Shown here: positions 28,881 through 39,933 of the stretch, in pieces
Layout of the letters: each line of letters opens with the position of its first letter
Position numbering within the stretch: the stretch's first letter is position 1
Assembly (NCBI RefSeq): GCF_017744445.1
Contig: NZ_JAGIBH010000001.1
Span: 446,178-510,177, forward strand
Length of the DNA: 64,000 nt
Reading direction: 5' to 3'
Source of the DNA: Caulobacter sp.
Lineage (GTDB): Bacteria; Pseudomonadota; Alphaproteobacteria; Caulobacterales; Caulobacteraceae
Made by a program: the position numbers and the translations under genes
The notes under the pieces: generated by a model
Seen by the model: only the letters and a program-made list of their open reading frames with translations
What the model was told of the DNA's origin: nothing
The model's database searches: none

Positions 28881-29006
28881 TGCCCGTCCAACAAGGGTCG
28901 AAAGCCGCCGTTCGCCGGCTCGGTCGATCCCTGACTTCCACATCGTGGGCTCATTACCCCATTTGTGGGAAGCGCTAAGGTCCCCGCCAACGATCGGGGA
29001 GCTTCC

Positions 29007-29612
29007 ATGAAGAAGGCGATGCTGGCGCTGGCGGGCGCCTTGCTGCTGGCGACCAGTGGGCAGGCGGCGGAGCGGCTTTCGCCGTGGGTCAGCGCCTGGT
29101 CGACCGGGCTGGTGTCGTCTGAGACCGAGAAACCCCCAACCTGGCCGGAAGGGCCGTTCGTGATCCGCGAGGTCGTGCGCCTGACCGCCGGCGGGCCGCG
29201 TGTGCGGTTGCGGCTGTCCAACGCCTTCGGGACCGCGCCGCTGAGGATCGACGCCGCGCATGTGGCGCTGTCGGCCGCGCCGGCATCCGCCGCGATCGTG
29301 GCGGGCAGTGATCGTAAGGTGACCTTCGACGGGCGCGAGGCGGTGGTCATTCCGGCTGGCGCGGTCTGGCTGCCCGACCCTGTCACCTTGCCCGTGAAGG
29401 CTCTTGATCGGCTCGCCGTCAGCCTGACCCTGCCGGCCGCGCTCCGCGCGTCCGGCGCCTTCGACGCCGTGGTCGACCTGGACGCCATCACGCGGGATCC
29501 GGCCAATCCTTCGCGCTTGAAGGCCGAGTACGACAGCGGCGACCTGCTGCATCCGTCGCCGGCCGGCTATCGCGCCATGGCGGCCGCCATCCCGCTGGCG
29601 GTGCTCAAGTGA
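29007..29612 (+). pseudogene. SGNH/GDSL hydrolase with large internal deletion
   Basis: A 201-residue frame has a signal peptide (ALLLATSGQA), the N-terminal beta domain of secreted SGNH hydrolases (RLSPWVSAWSTGLVSSETEK, VRLRLSNAFGTAPLRI) and then jumps to the family C-terminus: GAFDAVVDLDAITRDP and DLLHPSPAGYRAMA, the block with the catalytic Asp-His pair. The GDS serine block and the central fold, roughly 200 residues in full-length family members, are missing. The frame is kept across the junction near 29440-29460. It is therefore unlikely to be an active esterase; a pseudogene is likeliest. It overlaps the next gene by four bases. Confidence 0.7.
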
Positions 29613-30399
29613 GCGGCCTGCTGCTGGCCCTGGCGCTGATGGCGCAGACGCCGGACGTCTATCTTCTGACCGGCCAGTCCAACATGTCGGGCCGAGGGCT
29701 GGTCGAGGAGCTGACGGCAGAGGAGCGCGTCGCTGATCCGGCCATCACGCTCTATGGCAACGAAGGGACGATCCGCCCGGCCGTCGAGCCGCTGGACACC
29801 GCCGTCGGCCAGGTCGACGCCATCTCGACCGACACCATCGCCGCCGTCGGGCCGGGCCTGTTCTTCGCGCGGACCCTGCACGGCCTGAACGGCCGGCCGA
29901 TCCTGCTGGTCCCTGCGCCAAGGGCGGCTCGTCGATGGCGCAGTGGAAGCCAAACGAGGGGAAACCGGGCGAGGGCAGGGACACGCTCTACGGCTCGTGC
30001 CTGGCCCGCGCCCGCGCCGTGGGCAAGGTGCGGGGCATCCTCTGGTACCAGGGCGAAACCGACGCCGGCCGGGCGGACTCCGCCACCGACTGGCGCGAGA
30101 GCTTCGAGGTCCTGGTCGCGCGGTTCCGGGCCGACCTGGGCGGCAAGCGCCTGCCGCTGGTCCTGGTGCAACTGGCCGACCCGCCGTCGCCCGAGGTTTC
30201 CGCGCCCAAGACCTATCCCTCCTGGGCGGCGATCCAGGCGGTGCAGGCCGGCCCGCTGCCGCCGTGCGTGGCCATGGTCCCCGCCGGCGGCCTGCCGCTG
30301 AAGGCCGATACGCTGCACCTGACGACGGCGGGGCAGCGGGCGCTGGGTGGGAAGCTGGCGGTGGCGATGGCGGGGTTGTTGAAGCAGGGGTGTCGGTAA
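29609..30399 (+). pseudogene. Sialate O-acetylesterase-like SGNH protein, frameshifted
   Basis: From GTG 29609 the frame encodes a signal-like start and the SGNH block DVYLLTGQSNMSGRG, with the nucleophile Ser of GQSN. Near the CCC run at 29911-29913 the frame is lost, and the rest of the protein continues one frame away from about 29912: CAKGGSSMAQWKPNEG, GILWYQGETDAGRA and the DTLHLTTAGQRALG block with the catalytic Asp-His. One missing base would restore a single protein of about 263 residues of the DUF303 carbohydrate-esterase type, which removes acetyl groups from sugars. The frameshift may be real or a homopolymer sequencing error. Confidence 0.8.
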
Positions 30400-30420
30400 A
30401 CCACACCCTGATCTCCGCAA

Positions 30421-30570
30421 ACCAACCCTGCCTTCCTAGGCCTTGTGCCTAGGACCCATCGTTCCGGTTCTGCTGAGCTCCTCTTGTGATCGCCCCCGTG
30501 GGCCGCGCTACACCGGCGACGCCGCGCCCAGCCGCGCCATGGGTCCTAGGCACAAGGCCTAGGAAGGCAG
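30421..30570. repeat. Intergenic repeat family B, copy 2
   Basis: CCTAGGCCTTGTGCCTAGG at 30435-30453 and its inverted copy at 30544-30562. The shared flanks include CCTTCCTAGG and CTAGGAAGGC. Confidence 0.85.
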
Positions 30571-30651
30571 GGAGAGGAGGCGGTTCGGGGAACCGCCGAA
30601 CTCCCGCCCCACACTCGCGTTACCCCTGACCGCACAGCTCAGGAGCCGCCC

Positions 30652-31242
30652 ATGCGTTTGCCCGTCGCTATCGTCCTGTCCCTGATGGCCGCCGGCTCGG
30701 CCCACGCCGCGTCCGGCGACTGGCGCGCCGACGCCAAGGGGTCGGATGTCCGCCGGCTGGAGCAGCTGGACGAGGCCTGGGACGCGGCGCTGTCGCAGGC
30801 GCGCGCCGAGGGTCACGGGCGTGAGCTGAAAGCCCTGGGCGCGCTGGTTGATCCCGACGTTTCCCTGGCCCGCCCGCAGCCGACGCCGGGCGCCTACCGC
30901 TGCCGCACCATCAAGCTGGGCTCGCCGAGCAGCGGGCCGTCCTATGTCGCCTATGGCTGGTTCCGCTGCCGGGTCGCGCTGACCCCGGGTGGCGACCTGA
31001 TCCTGGAGAAGACCACCGGCAGCCAGCGCCAGGCCGGGAACCTCTATCCCGAGGCCAACCGGCGCCTGGTGTTCCTGGGCGCGGTGGCGTGGGGCACGGG
31101 GGAGGGCCGGGCCCGCTATGGCCGCGATCCCGACCGCGACCAGGTCGGGGTGCTGGAGCGCGTCGGCGCGGGCCAGTACCGCCTGGCCCTGCCGTGGCCC
31201 AAGCAGGAGTCGAAGCTGGATATCCTGGAGCTGCGCCGCTAG
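30652..31242 (+). CDS. Exported DUF4893 protein
   Basis: The protein has 196 residues with a Sec signal peptide (VAIVLSLMAAGSAHA). The mature part begins with a helical WRADAKGSDVRRLEQLDEAWD segment and has the family block GAYRCRTIKLGSPSSGP and a beta-rich second half (WFRCRVALTPGGDLILEKTTGSQRQ). DUF4893 is an uncharacterised periplasmic family in alphaproteobacteria. Two Cys are present (CRTIKLG and WFRCRV) and could form a disulfide. It ends four bases into the convergent VOC gene. Confidence 0.8.
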   Translation: MRLPVAIVLSLMAAGSAHAASGDWRADAKGSDVRRLEQLDEAWDAALSQARAEGHGRELKALGALVDPDVSLARPQPTPGAYRCRTIKLGSPSSGPSYVAYGWFRCRVALTPGGDLILEKTTGSQRQAGNLYPEANRRLVFLGAVAWGTGEGRARYGRDPDRDQVGVLERVGAGQYRLALPWPKQESKLDILELRR

Positions 31243-31727
31243 GCGCTCGCGCCCTGACTGGCCGCCATCGCGTCGCGCATCCGGCCCCAGGTCTCCAGGC
31301 TCATGCTGGCCAGGTACTCGTCCTGCATCTGCGGGGTCAGGATCTCCATCATCTGGCGGCCCTCGATCCAGACCTCGACCACGCCGAACATGCCGCCGCG
31401 CTTGCGGTACTTGGCCGGCCAGCCCTCGCGGGCGCAGATCGCCATGACCGCGTCCAGGTCCAGGCTCGTGGCGACCGCGCCGTGGCTGGCGCTGTAGGCG
31501 ACCTGGCCGGTGGCCTCGCCATAGGCGTCCGCGTCGCCGTCGGCCTCGCGCAGTACGACATCGGCCGGATAGACCTCCAGCGCGGTGCCGCGCGCGTCGC
31601 CGGCCACGGCGATCCAGCCATTGTCCGACACCGGCGGAAACGGAAACGCCTCGCCGCCCCACAGCTGTGCGAAGACCTCGGCCACGCGCTTGGGATCCCG
31701 CGCGGCGATCGACATGTGAAATAGCAT
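31239..31727 (-). CDS. VOC-fold protein
   Basis: This 162-residue protein begins like glyoxalase/dioxygenase-superfamily proteins (MLFHMSIAARDPKRVAEVFAQLWGG) and has paired beta-alpha-beta modules, with FGVVEVWIEGRQMMEIL in the second half. The metal-binding residues are not all clear. The substrate is unknown. It is divergent from a TetR regulator across a region with two strong operators, so it is probably the target of that repressor. Confidence 0.75.
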   Translation of the reverse strand: MLFHMSIAARDPKRVAEVFAQLWGGEAFPFPPVSDNGWIAVAGDARGTALEVYPADVVLREADGDADAYGEATGQVAYSASHGAVATSLDLDAVMAICAREGWPAKYRKRGGMFGVVEVWIEGRQMMEILTPQMQDEYLASMSLETWGRMRDAMAASQGASA

Positions 31728-31765
31728 TGTTATCCCCTTCGGTTGAGGCCGCGCTTGATGCTATG

Positions 31766-31782
31766 TGGCACAAAAAGTGTCA
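31766..31782. promoter_or_regulatory. TetR operator copy 1
   Basis: TGGCACAAAAAGTGTCA, a TGnCAC-N5-GTGnCA palindrome. With copy 2 it forms a larger inverted repeat. Confidence 0.6.
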
Positions 31783-31791
31783 ATCGAAATT

Positions 31792-31808
31792 TGACACAAA
31801 ATGTGCCG
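31792..31808. promoter_or_regulatory. TetR operator copy 2
   Basis: TGACACAAAATGTGCCG, the same TGnCAC-N5-GTGnC motif, 26 bases from copy 1 and 17 bases before the TetR gene. Confidence 0.6.
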
Positions 31809-31825
31809 CGCTCTAAATCCGGGTC

Positions 31826-32449
31826 ATGGATGGTGAGATTCCCGAAGTTCCCGACAGCAAGCCGCCCGGCGTTCGTGAAACCCAGAAGCAGGAGATGCGC
31901 ACCCGCATCGCCGACGCCCTGATCGACCTGCTGGGCGAGGGTCGGATGGACATCAATCACGACCTGATCGCCGAGCGCACGGGCGTGGCCCGGCGGACGG
32001 TCTATCGCTACTTCCCCGACCGCGAGGCGCTGCTGGCTGTCGCCCACCAGCGGGTGCAGGAACTGGCCGGGCCGCGGGTCACCTATCCCACTACCGAGGC
32101 CGACCTGGTGGGCGACCTGCACGACATCCATACCGGCTTCGACAGCATCGCCGCGATCGCCACCCTGGTGCGGGCCACCCCGCAGGGCCGGGCCATGCGC
32201 CTGGCCACCAACGACGCGCGTCAGGCCCGCTACCGCGCCGTCACCGCCGACTTGGTCAAGGACCTGCCGCCCGAGGACCAGGACCTGGCCACCGCCATCC
32301 TGCAGCTGCTGCACACGACCTCCTGGCTGGAGATGCGCGACCACTGGGGCCTCTCGGGCGACAAGATCGCCAAGGCCGCCGGCTGGGCCATGCGCACCCT
32401 GATGGCCGACCTGCGGGCCCGGAACGGCCGGCCGCTGGACGAGGACTAG
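31826..32449 (+). CDS. TetR-family repressor
   Basis: This 207-residue protein has an N-terminal TetR HTH (RTRIADALIDLLGEG, then the recognition helix in LIAERTGVARRTVYRYFPDREALLA). The variable C-terminal ligand domain includes LLHTTSWLEMRDHWG. It sits divergent to the VOC gene with two copies of a TGnCAC-N5-GTGnCA operator between them, so autorepression and control of the VOC gene are likely. The ligand is unknown. Confidence 0.9.
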   Translation: MDGEIPEVPDSKPPGVRETQKQEMRTRIADALIDLLGEGRMDINHDLIAERTGVARRTVYRYFPDREALLAVAHQRVQELAGPRVTYPTTEADLVGDLHDIHTGFDSIAAIATLVRATPQGRAMRLATNDARQARYRAVTADLVKDLPPEDQDLATAILQLLHTTSWLEMRDHWGLSGDKIAKAAGWAMRTLMADLRARNGRPLDED

Positions 32450-32530
32450 ATCCCCGAAGCGTCGCCGGTTGCGTCCGGGCGGGCGGCCGGAGATAAGTCC
32501 TATGTCGCGTTCGCAACACAGCCGAGCTTC

Positions 32531-33295
32531 ATGGCAACCTTCCGCCACCTGACCCTGCCGCTCCTGATGGCCGCCACCCTGCTGGGCGGCTGCGCGTACA
32601 ATGCCGACCTGGGCCGCGACCAGCTGCTGATCGTCAATGACGACAGCCTGATCGGCGAGGGCGAGAAGGCCTGGGCCGATACGCTGCGCACCTCGTACAT
32701 CTCGAAAGAGCCGCGCAAGAACGCCCGCGTCCAGGCCGTGGGCCAGCGGGTGATCACGGCGGCGGGCCTGGCCAACCGGCCGTGGGACTATGCGGTGTTC
32801 CTGGACGAGGCCCCCAACGCCTTCGTGCTGCCAGGCGGCCATGTCGGCGTGACCGTGGGCCTCTTGGCCCTGGTCGAGAACGACGACCAGCTGGCCGCCG
32901 TCATCGGTCACGAGGCCGGCCACGTCGTCGCCCGCCACGCCGCCGAGCGCGTCTCGCAGGAGCGGACCTCCAAGATCCTGTTGGGCATCGCCGGGGCGGC
33001 CGCCGGCGGCACCGACTTTGGCAAGCTGCTCAAGGACCACGGCGACCAGGCCGCCAAGTTCGGCGTGCTGCTGCCGTTCTCGCGCAAGCAGGAGCTGGAG
33101 GCCGACAAGCTGGGCGTCGACTTCATGCAGCGCGCCGGCTACCGCCCCCGCGAGGCCGTGGCCCTGTGGCGCAACATGCAGGCGCAGGACGCCCAGGCCG
33201 GGCAGTCGGGCGGCGGCGACCTGGGCTCGACCCACCCCTCGGATGCGGTGCGAATCCAGGAACTGGAACGTTATCTCGCGAGCCGGGGCTGGTGA
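32531..33295 (+). CDS. M48-family metalloprotease lipoprotein
   Basis: The protein has 254 residues. A lipoprotein signal peptide has the lipobox LLGGC (Cys near residue 22). It is followed by the M48 zinc protease domain with HEAGH (HExxH) in VIGHEAGHVVARHAAERV and the third ligand Glu in ELEADKLGVDFM. It is probably anchored in the outer membrane and acts in envelope quality control, like LoiP or BepA, although the C-terminal TPR domain of BepA is absent. It lies upstream of clpB, separated by a hairpin and a heat-shock-type promoter. Confidence 0.92.
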   Translation: MATFRHLTLPLLMAATLLGGCAYNADLGRDQLLIVNDDSLIGEGEKAWADTLRTSYISKEPRKNARVQAVGQRVITAAGLANRPWDYAVFLDEAPNAFVLPGGHVGVTVGLLALVENDDQLAAVIGHEAGHVVARHAAERVSQERTSKILLGIAGAAAGGTDFGKLLKDHGDQAAKFGVLLPFSRKQELEADKLGVDFMQRAGYRPREAVALWRNMQAQDAQAGQSGGGDLGSTHPSDAVRIQELERYLASRGW

Positions 33296-33300
33296 GCCTT

Positions 33301-33320
33301 GTGTGGCTAGAGCGCCACAC
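33301..33320 (+). other. Perfect 7-bp inverted repeat after the M48 gene
   Basis: GTGTGGC, six bases, then GCCACAC. It overlaps the -35 of the clpB promoter and could be a weak terminator or an operator. Confidence 0.35.
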
Positions 33321-33333
33321 CTAAATGCCCCAT
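33307..33333 (+). promoter_or_regulatory. Sigma-32-like promoter of clpB
   Basis: CTAGAG at 33307-33312, a 15-base spacer and CCCCAT at 33328-33333. CCCCAT is the classical heat-shock -10 and the spacing is right; the -35 deviates from CTTGAA. The start of clpB is 68 bases downstream. Confidence 0.6.
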
Positions 33334-33400
33334 CGGGACCGGCCGTGCTCATTGGAGGCGACCGGTCCAGATCCGCCTAGGAAGGGGACACCTTAGACAC

Positions 33401-35980
<2,580 letters not shown>

Positions 35981-35990
35981 GGCTCGAAAC

Positions 35991-36176
35991 TCCCTCTCTC
36001 TTAGAGAGAGGGAGGGGCCCGCCGCGAAGCGGTGGGAGGGTGAGTGGTTACACCCTCAACCGGCGTGCCGGCACTGACTCCGCTAGGCTGTTCCAAGATC
36101 GTCCACGGGCTTCGCCTACCCACTCACCCTCCCACGCCTACGGCGCGGGCCCCTCCCTCTCTCCATGAGAGAGGGT
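35991..36176. repeat. Intergenic repeat family C, copy 2
   Basis: CCCTCTCTCTTAGAGAGAGG at 35992-36011 with GGGGCCCGCCGCGAAGCGGTG following, and the inverted partner at about 36123-36174. It matches copy 1 at 12.3 kb over both outer arms and differs in the middle. Confidence 0.85.
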
Positions 36177-36227
36177 GAAGGGAGAGGCGGCCCTTTTTCT
36201 TCCGCCCACATCGCGGTATCTCCCCGC

Positions 36228-36560
36228 ATGGCCAAAACCACCAAGCTGATCACTGAATTCGACATCGAGGTCGACGGCGACCCCTATGTCTGGCGCCTGC
36301 ACCGCCTGCCGCAATGGTCCTACGACCCGTCCGAGCGCCACGGCAAGGTGATCGGCGTGCGCCACAAGGAAGGCCAGCGCGAAGCCCTGATCGAGTTCCC
36401 GCCCGGCCCCAAACCCAAGTTCAGCGCCCCGCCGCTGAAGCCCTCGCAGATCCCCGTCCGCATCGTCGCCAAGGCCATCGCCTCGGCTGTCGAGGCCGGA
36501 TGGGAGCCGCTGTCGCGGGGCAAGCCGGTGGTGATCTACGTGGACGAGGAGGGGAACTGA
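36228..36560 (+). CDS. Hypothetical protein
   Basis: The protein has 110 residues from ATG 36228; the frame extends back into the family C repeat, which is probably not coding. Features include an N-terminal beta pair (TTKLITEFDIEVDGDPYVW), a Pro-rich middle (FPPGPKPKFSAPPLKPSQ) and VRIVAKAIASAVEAGWEPLSRGKPVVIYV at the end. No family is recognised. Codon use is like the surrounding chromosome, unlike the neighbouring ATPase gene. It seems to be monocistronic. Confidence 0.65.
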   Translation: MAKTTKLITEFDIEVDGDPYVWRLHRLPQWSYDPSERHGKVIGVRHKEGQREALIEFPPGPKPKFSAPPLKPSQIPVRIVAKAIASAVEAGWEPLSRGKPVVIYVDEEGN

Positions 36561-36673
36561 GGGGCTTCTCTCTGGCTTGGCGATTGAACGGCCGGGTCGC
36601 CACGCTAGGAGCAGACCTTGGTCTGACCCCAGGAAGTCGACGTTCATCACTGCGACACTAGACCGGCCTACGA

Positions 36674-38974
36674 CTACGCGGCCTTACACTGAGTGCGAAT
36701 TGCCTTCGCATGATCATCGTCTGCCGCGAACATCAGGGCGAGCATAGCGGCGTTGGCGTCGCGTGTTTCCTCCACGGTCATAGACGAGTGAGCGATCAGA
36801 TCTTCAAGGCTGTCGGAGTGAGATTCGACTTGCGTTAGCCGCTCCAGCGCCACGATGCGGGCTTTGTCGAAATTGGGAAGCTTTTTCGCCAGCGTATCGA
36901 GCTTCTGGGAGATAGGGTGACTGCCGGGAACCTTGAAGGCCAGAAAGATCTCCAACACCCGCCGGATGACATTCGGCACCATGAACCAATATTCTGAGTG
37001 CCCTTCGCCTGTAGCTTCGAGCTGAAGCATCTTGTAGCAGAGGAAATGATACTCGGAATCGTGGCCGCGAAGTTGAGCAGGCATCTCGACGATAGTTGCC
37101 GTGCGCAAACCCGTGGCAGCAGGTGCTTTCACATCCATGAATAGGAGTGTGGCCTTTGCAGATTTGCCATCTTCATTTTTCGACAAATTACGCCAATTCT
37201 TCTTGAACTCGTTCATGCAGTGCTGATTGTGCGTTAAGACGAATACCTGTGCTGCCTCTGCAAGGCGATTGCGCACGAGCGCGCATGCATAGTTCATCGC
37301 CTTGGTGTCGAGGCTAGATATTGGATCGTCGATGACAACAATCAGGTCCTTAAGCGACCGTCCTTCGGACTCAAGTGTCGACAGGAAATAGCAGAGCGCA
37401 ATGGCAGTCTTTTCGCCCTCGCTTGGCTGCCCTCGAACCAGCTTGCCGTGGCGATGCAGCTCGTACCCCTCGACGGCTGCTACGATCGTCAACTCGCCAT
37501 GGCCAAGGTAGGCGCGCACCAGCTTTGTGATCTGTTCGGCAGCAGGACCATGCGACTTTACCTTGGCGTTCAGATCGCGAATTTTTTCCTGAATATCTGC
37601 GTTGTCCTGATCAATCTTCTGCGCTGCTGCCAATGCATCGCTGTATGATATTTCCAGCGATGCGTAGTCTGATTTTCCCTCAGAAATGTAGTGCTTTCGA
37701 ATAGATTCGCGCGCGTTGTCCTGGCGTTTCACGAAATCCTCGGTCGCGGTGTTATGTTGACTGATCAACGCATTTGCCAGTGCCACTGATCCAACGAGAG
37801 CTTCACTGCTCTTCTGCAGCGCTGCCGTCGTCGGCAGTGCATGCGCCACCGCATTGGTCGGTTGGGTCAGTCGCGCGAAGACAACCCGCTCTGCCTCCTT
37901 CAAGTGCGTCTGAATGTTTCCGAAGTTCTCGGCGATTGCATTGGATGCCTTGGCGTAGTCAGCTTGTAATGAGAGATCGAGTTCAATCGGTTTTGGCCAT
38001 CGGCCTTGCAGTCCGAGAGCAGCTTCTAGAAGATTTGAGGCCTGCGTCCGTGTTATCTCGAGATCCACCAAGAGGGAGGCGATTTTATCATTTAGCGCTG
38101 CCGCCAACTTGTCTTTGCGCGCCTCTGTCAGGACGCTTCCGCACATCAGGCACGTCTCCAAACTGTTTAATGCGTGGTAGTCGTGCCCCTCCTTCATCCA
38201 TGGCACCATGGAAGGGTGCTTTTCGAGTTCTGCAAGCACGACTTGGCCGATGCTAACTTCGCCAAAGTGGCGAGCGCTTTCGATCAGGGTTTGAATCGCC
38301 GCGACATCGATTTTGATTTCCTCAAGCGTCGGCGGTGGTGCGGATAACTGCGCGACATTGATCAGCGCCTTCAACGCTTCTTCGGCCAACACCAACTCAG
38401 GCCCATGAGGTAGCTTCTCGTAGTCCGCCTGAAGTTGTCCGGCTTCGTAGCGCCGACTGGCGGAATGAAGAGCGCCAGCCACGACCTTGGCTCGCTCCGT
38501 GCGGTAGGTCTTTAGGGCTTTGTCCGTGGCTTTCACCACGTCGCTTTGTGCCTTCTTGGCGGCTTCGCCTGGGGGCACAGACGCTTGTGCTGCCTTCAGC
38601 TCAGCGGCTAGGTCGGCTTGTTCTTGACTGATGTAAAAAATGGAATTGGCCCGACCCACACCCCATTGAAGGTTGCGCTCGATGAAGTCGGTGTTGAAGA
38701 CGCAGACTCGATTTTCCAACCCCGTCAGCTTCTTGGGTGCGCTGAAGCTCGTGGCATCGTCCATCTCGATATCGAAGCTGCATTCTTCCGGTAGGGCCTC
38801 GTGATGCTTGCCAACTTCGAGGCATGCGAAGACGCGGGAAAGTGTGCTCTTGCCCGAGCCGTTGAAACCGTAGACGAGGTTAAATCGCAGGAAGTCGGGA
38901 GCTTGATCCTTAGCACCCCTGTCGGCGAGTATTCCGGCACCCTTGAGCGTCTTTATTCTTTTGATGATAGCCAT
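36674..38974 (-). CDS. RloC/PrrC-like AAA ATPase with CxxC hook (putative defence protein)
   Basis: This 766-residue AAA_13/COG4694-type protein has Walker A GFNGSGKST at residues 36-44. A long coiled-coil region contains a single CLMC (CxxC) near residue 285, like the zinc hook of RloC and Rad50. It continues to an ABC-type signature GQPSEGEKTAIALCYF and Walker B LIVVIDDPISSLD with an H-loop LTHNQHCMNEF. In the C-terminus, PNVIRRVLEIFLAF has Arg-x3-Glu, and His follows in GSHPIS. This resembles the RxxxE...H catalytic set of anticodon nucleases, but I cannot confirm it. The gene is visibly AT-richer than its neighbours and stands alone, consistent with transfer and a phage-defence role. Confidence 0.75.
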   Translation of the reverse strand: MAIIKRIKTLKGAGILADRGAKDQAPDFLRFNLVYGFNGSGKSTLSRVFACLEVGKHHEALPEECSFDIEMDDATSFSAPKKLTGLENRVCVFNTDFIERNLQWGVGRANSIFYISQEQADLAAELKAAQASVPPGEAAKKAQSDVVKATDKALKTYRTERAKVVAGALHSASRRYEAGQLQADYEKLPHGPELVLAEEALKALINVAQLSAPPPTLEEIKIDVAAIQTLIESARHFGEVSIGQVVLAELEKHPSMVPWMKEGHDYHALNSLETCLMCGSVLTEARKDKLAAALNDKIASLLVDLEITRTQASNLLEAALGLQGRWPKPIELDLSLQADYAKASNAIAENFGNIQTHLKEAERVVFARLTQPTNAVAHALPTTAALQKSSEALVGSVALANALISQHNTATEDFVKRQDNARESIRKHYISEGKSDYASLEISYSDALAAAQKIDQDNADIQEKIRDLNAKVKSHGPAAEQITKLVRAYLGHGELTIVAAVEGYELHRHGKLVRGQPSEGEKTAIALCYFLSTLESEGRSLKDLIVVIDDPISSLDTKAMNYACALVRNRLAEAAQVFVLTHNQHCMNEFKKNWRNLSKNEDGKSAKATLLFMDVKAPAATGLRTATIVEMPAQLRGHDSEYHFLCYKMLQLEATGEGHSEYWFMVPNVIRRVLEIFLAFKVPGSHPISQKLDTLAKKLPNFDKARIVALERLTQVESHSDSLEDLIAHSSMTVEETRDANAAMLALMFAADDDHAKAIRTQCKAA

Positions 38975-39243
38975 GCGCTCCCCCTGTTATAGGGCGAGCG
39001 CCGGTTCTCTATCTGGCTATTTCTTTGCCCGAGACGAGTTTACACGCGCTCGGCTTAGTTGTGATGGGTGGGTGTAACCAGTTCGGGTATTTGCCCTTGG
39101 GCTCTGGGCTGCTCGCTTAAGTGAGCTCATCTTTGTGCCCACAAACCAGCATTCAAAATGCCGCCTAAGCGTCACTTCCGCGTGGCCTGTATATACCGCC
39201 GAGGTCCGCATAGGCCGGAAGCCGAACCCCATCCGACCGCCCC
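38975..39243. other. Gap between the RloC-like gene and the TetR gene
   Basis: About 270 bases, moderately AT-rich at the left end. It contains no gene I can support and no clear terminator or operator. Confidence 0.5.
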
Positions 39244-39822
39244 CTACCGCACCCGCAGTCCATCCATCATCACGCCCAGCAACCGCCGCGCGCCAACCTC
39301 CCAGCCCGGCCGCTCATACCCCTGGCTGAGGCCCCCCATCATCCGCAGGATGTCCTCGAAGCCGATGTCGCCCCGGATCTCCCCGGCGGCGTGGGCGGTG
39401 TCGATGAGCTTCTGGAGGGCCGGCAGGATGGTCGCGCCGGCGCTGGCGTAGACGCGGGAGCCTTCGCCGGGGTCGGCTTGCAGGGCGGGGGCCACGACGC
39501 GCTTGGTGGCCATGTAGTCGATCAGCAGGTCAAGCCAGGCGGCCAGGGCCTCGCCGGCCGGGCGGGTCGCCATCAGGCCGTCGGCGGCTTCCGCCAACTG
39601 CTCCAGCGCCCGCGCATAGACCGCCGCCACCAGGGCCTCGCGGGTGGGGAAGTGGCGGTACAGCGTGCCGATGCCCACGCCGGCGCGGCGGGCGATCTCT
39701 TCCAGCGGCGCGTCGGCGCCCGTCTCGGCGAAGGCGGTCTTTGCCGTCGTCAGCAGCAGTTCGCGGTTGCGCAGGCTGTCGGCGCGGGGCTTTCGCGCCT
39801 GGGGAGCGGAATCTTCGAGCAT
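39244..39822 (-). CDS. TetR-family repressor
   Basis: The protein has 192 residues from ATG 39822; 18 extra upstream codons lie in the operator region. The N-terminal HTH starts at RNRELLLTTAKTAFAETGADAPLEEIARRAGVGIGTLYRHFPTREAL, with LIDYMATKRVVAPALQ in the ligand domain. It is divergent from an SDR gene with a strong palindrome between them, so it probably represses that gene and itself. The inducer is unknown. Confidence 0.92.
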   Translation of the reverse strand: MLEDSAPQARKPRADSLRNRELLLTTAKTAFAETGADAPLEEIARRAGVGIGTLYRHFPTREALVAAVYARALEQLAEAADGLMATRPAGEALAAWLDLLIDYMATKRVVAPALQADPGEGSRVYASAGATILPALQKLIDTAHAAGEIRGDIGFEDILRMMGGLSQGYERPGWEVGARRLLGVMMDGLRVR

Positions 39823-39845
39823 CGCACTTGAAAAACGGAGGGCGC

Positions 39846-39889
39846 CTCCGAATATGTATCCGGAGCCTTCCTCCACTTATCCTCCGGAT
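39846..39889. promoter_or_regulatory. TetR operator region with CTCCG/CGGAG dyads
   Basis: CTCCGAATATGTATCCGGAG at 39846-39865 is palindromic at 16 of 20 positions. A second arm, CTCCGGAT at 39882-39889, is the exact complement of ATCCGGAG at 39858-39865. Confidence 0.55.
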
Positions 39890-39933
39890 CGGCTCGGACA
39901 ACAACCCACATCCTTTGGGGAAGCGAGAGAGTC

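Larger units (their letters stand above)
28398..29006. other. Divergent intergenic region, TonB receptor / SGNH gene
   Basis: About 600 bases without a convincing gene. It holds a LacI-like palindrome at 28449-28462, a pair of 17-base direct repeats at 28633-28672 and a family D repeat at 28751-28880. Confidence 0.7.

Noticed and set aside
39017..39232. Short minus-strand frame before the TetR gene
   Set aside because: No ribosome site, odd composition and no similarity; most likely a chance frame.
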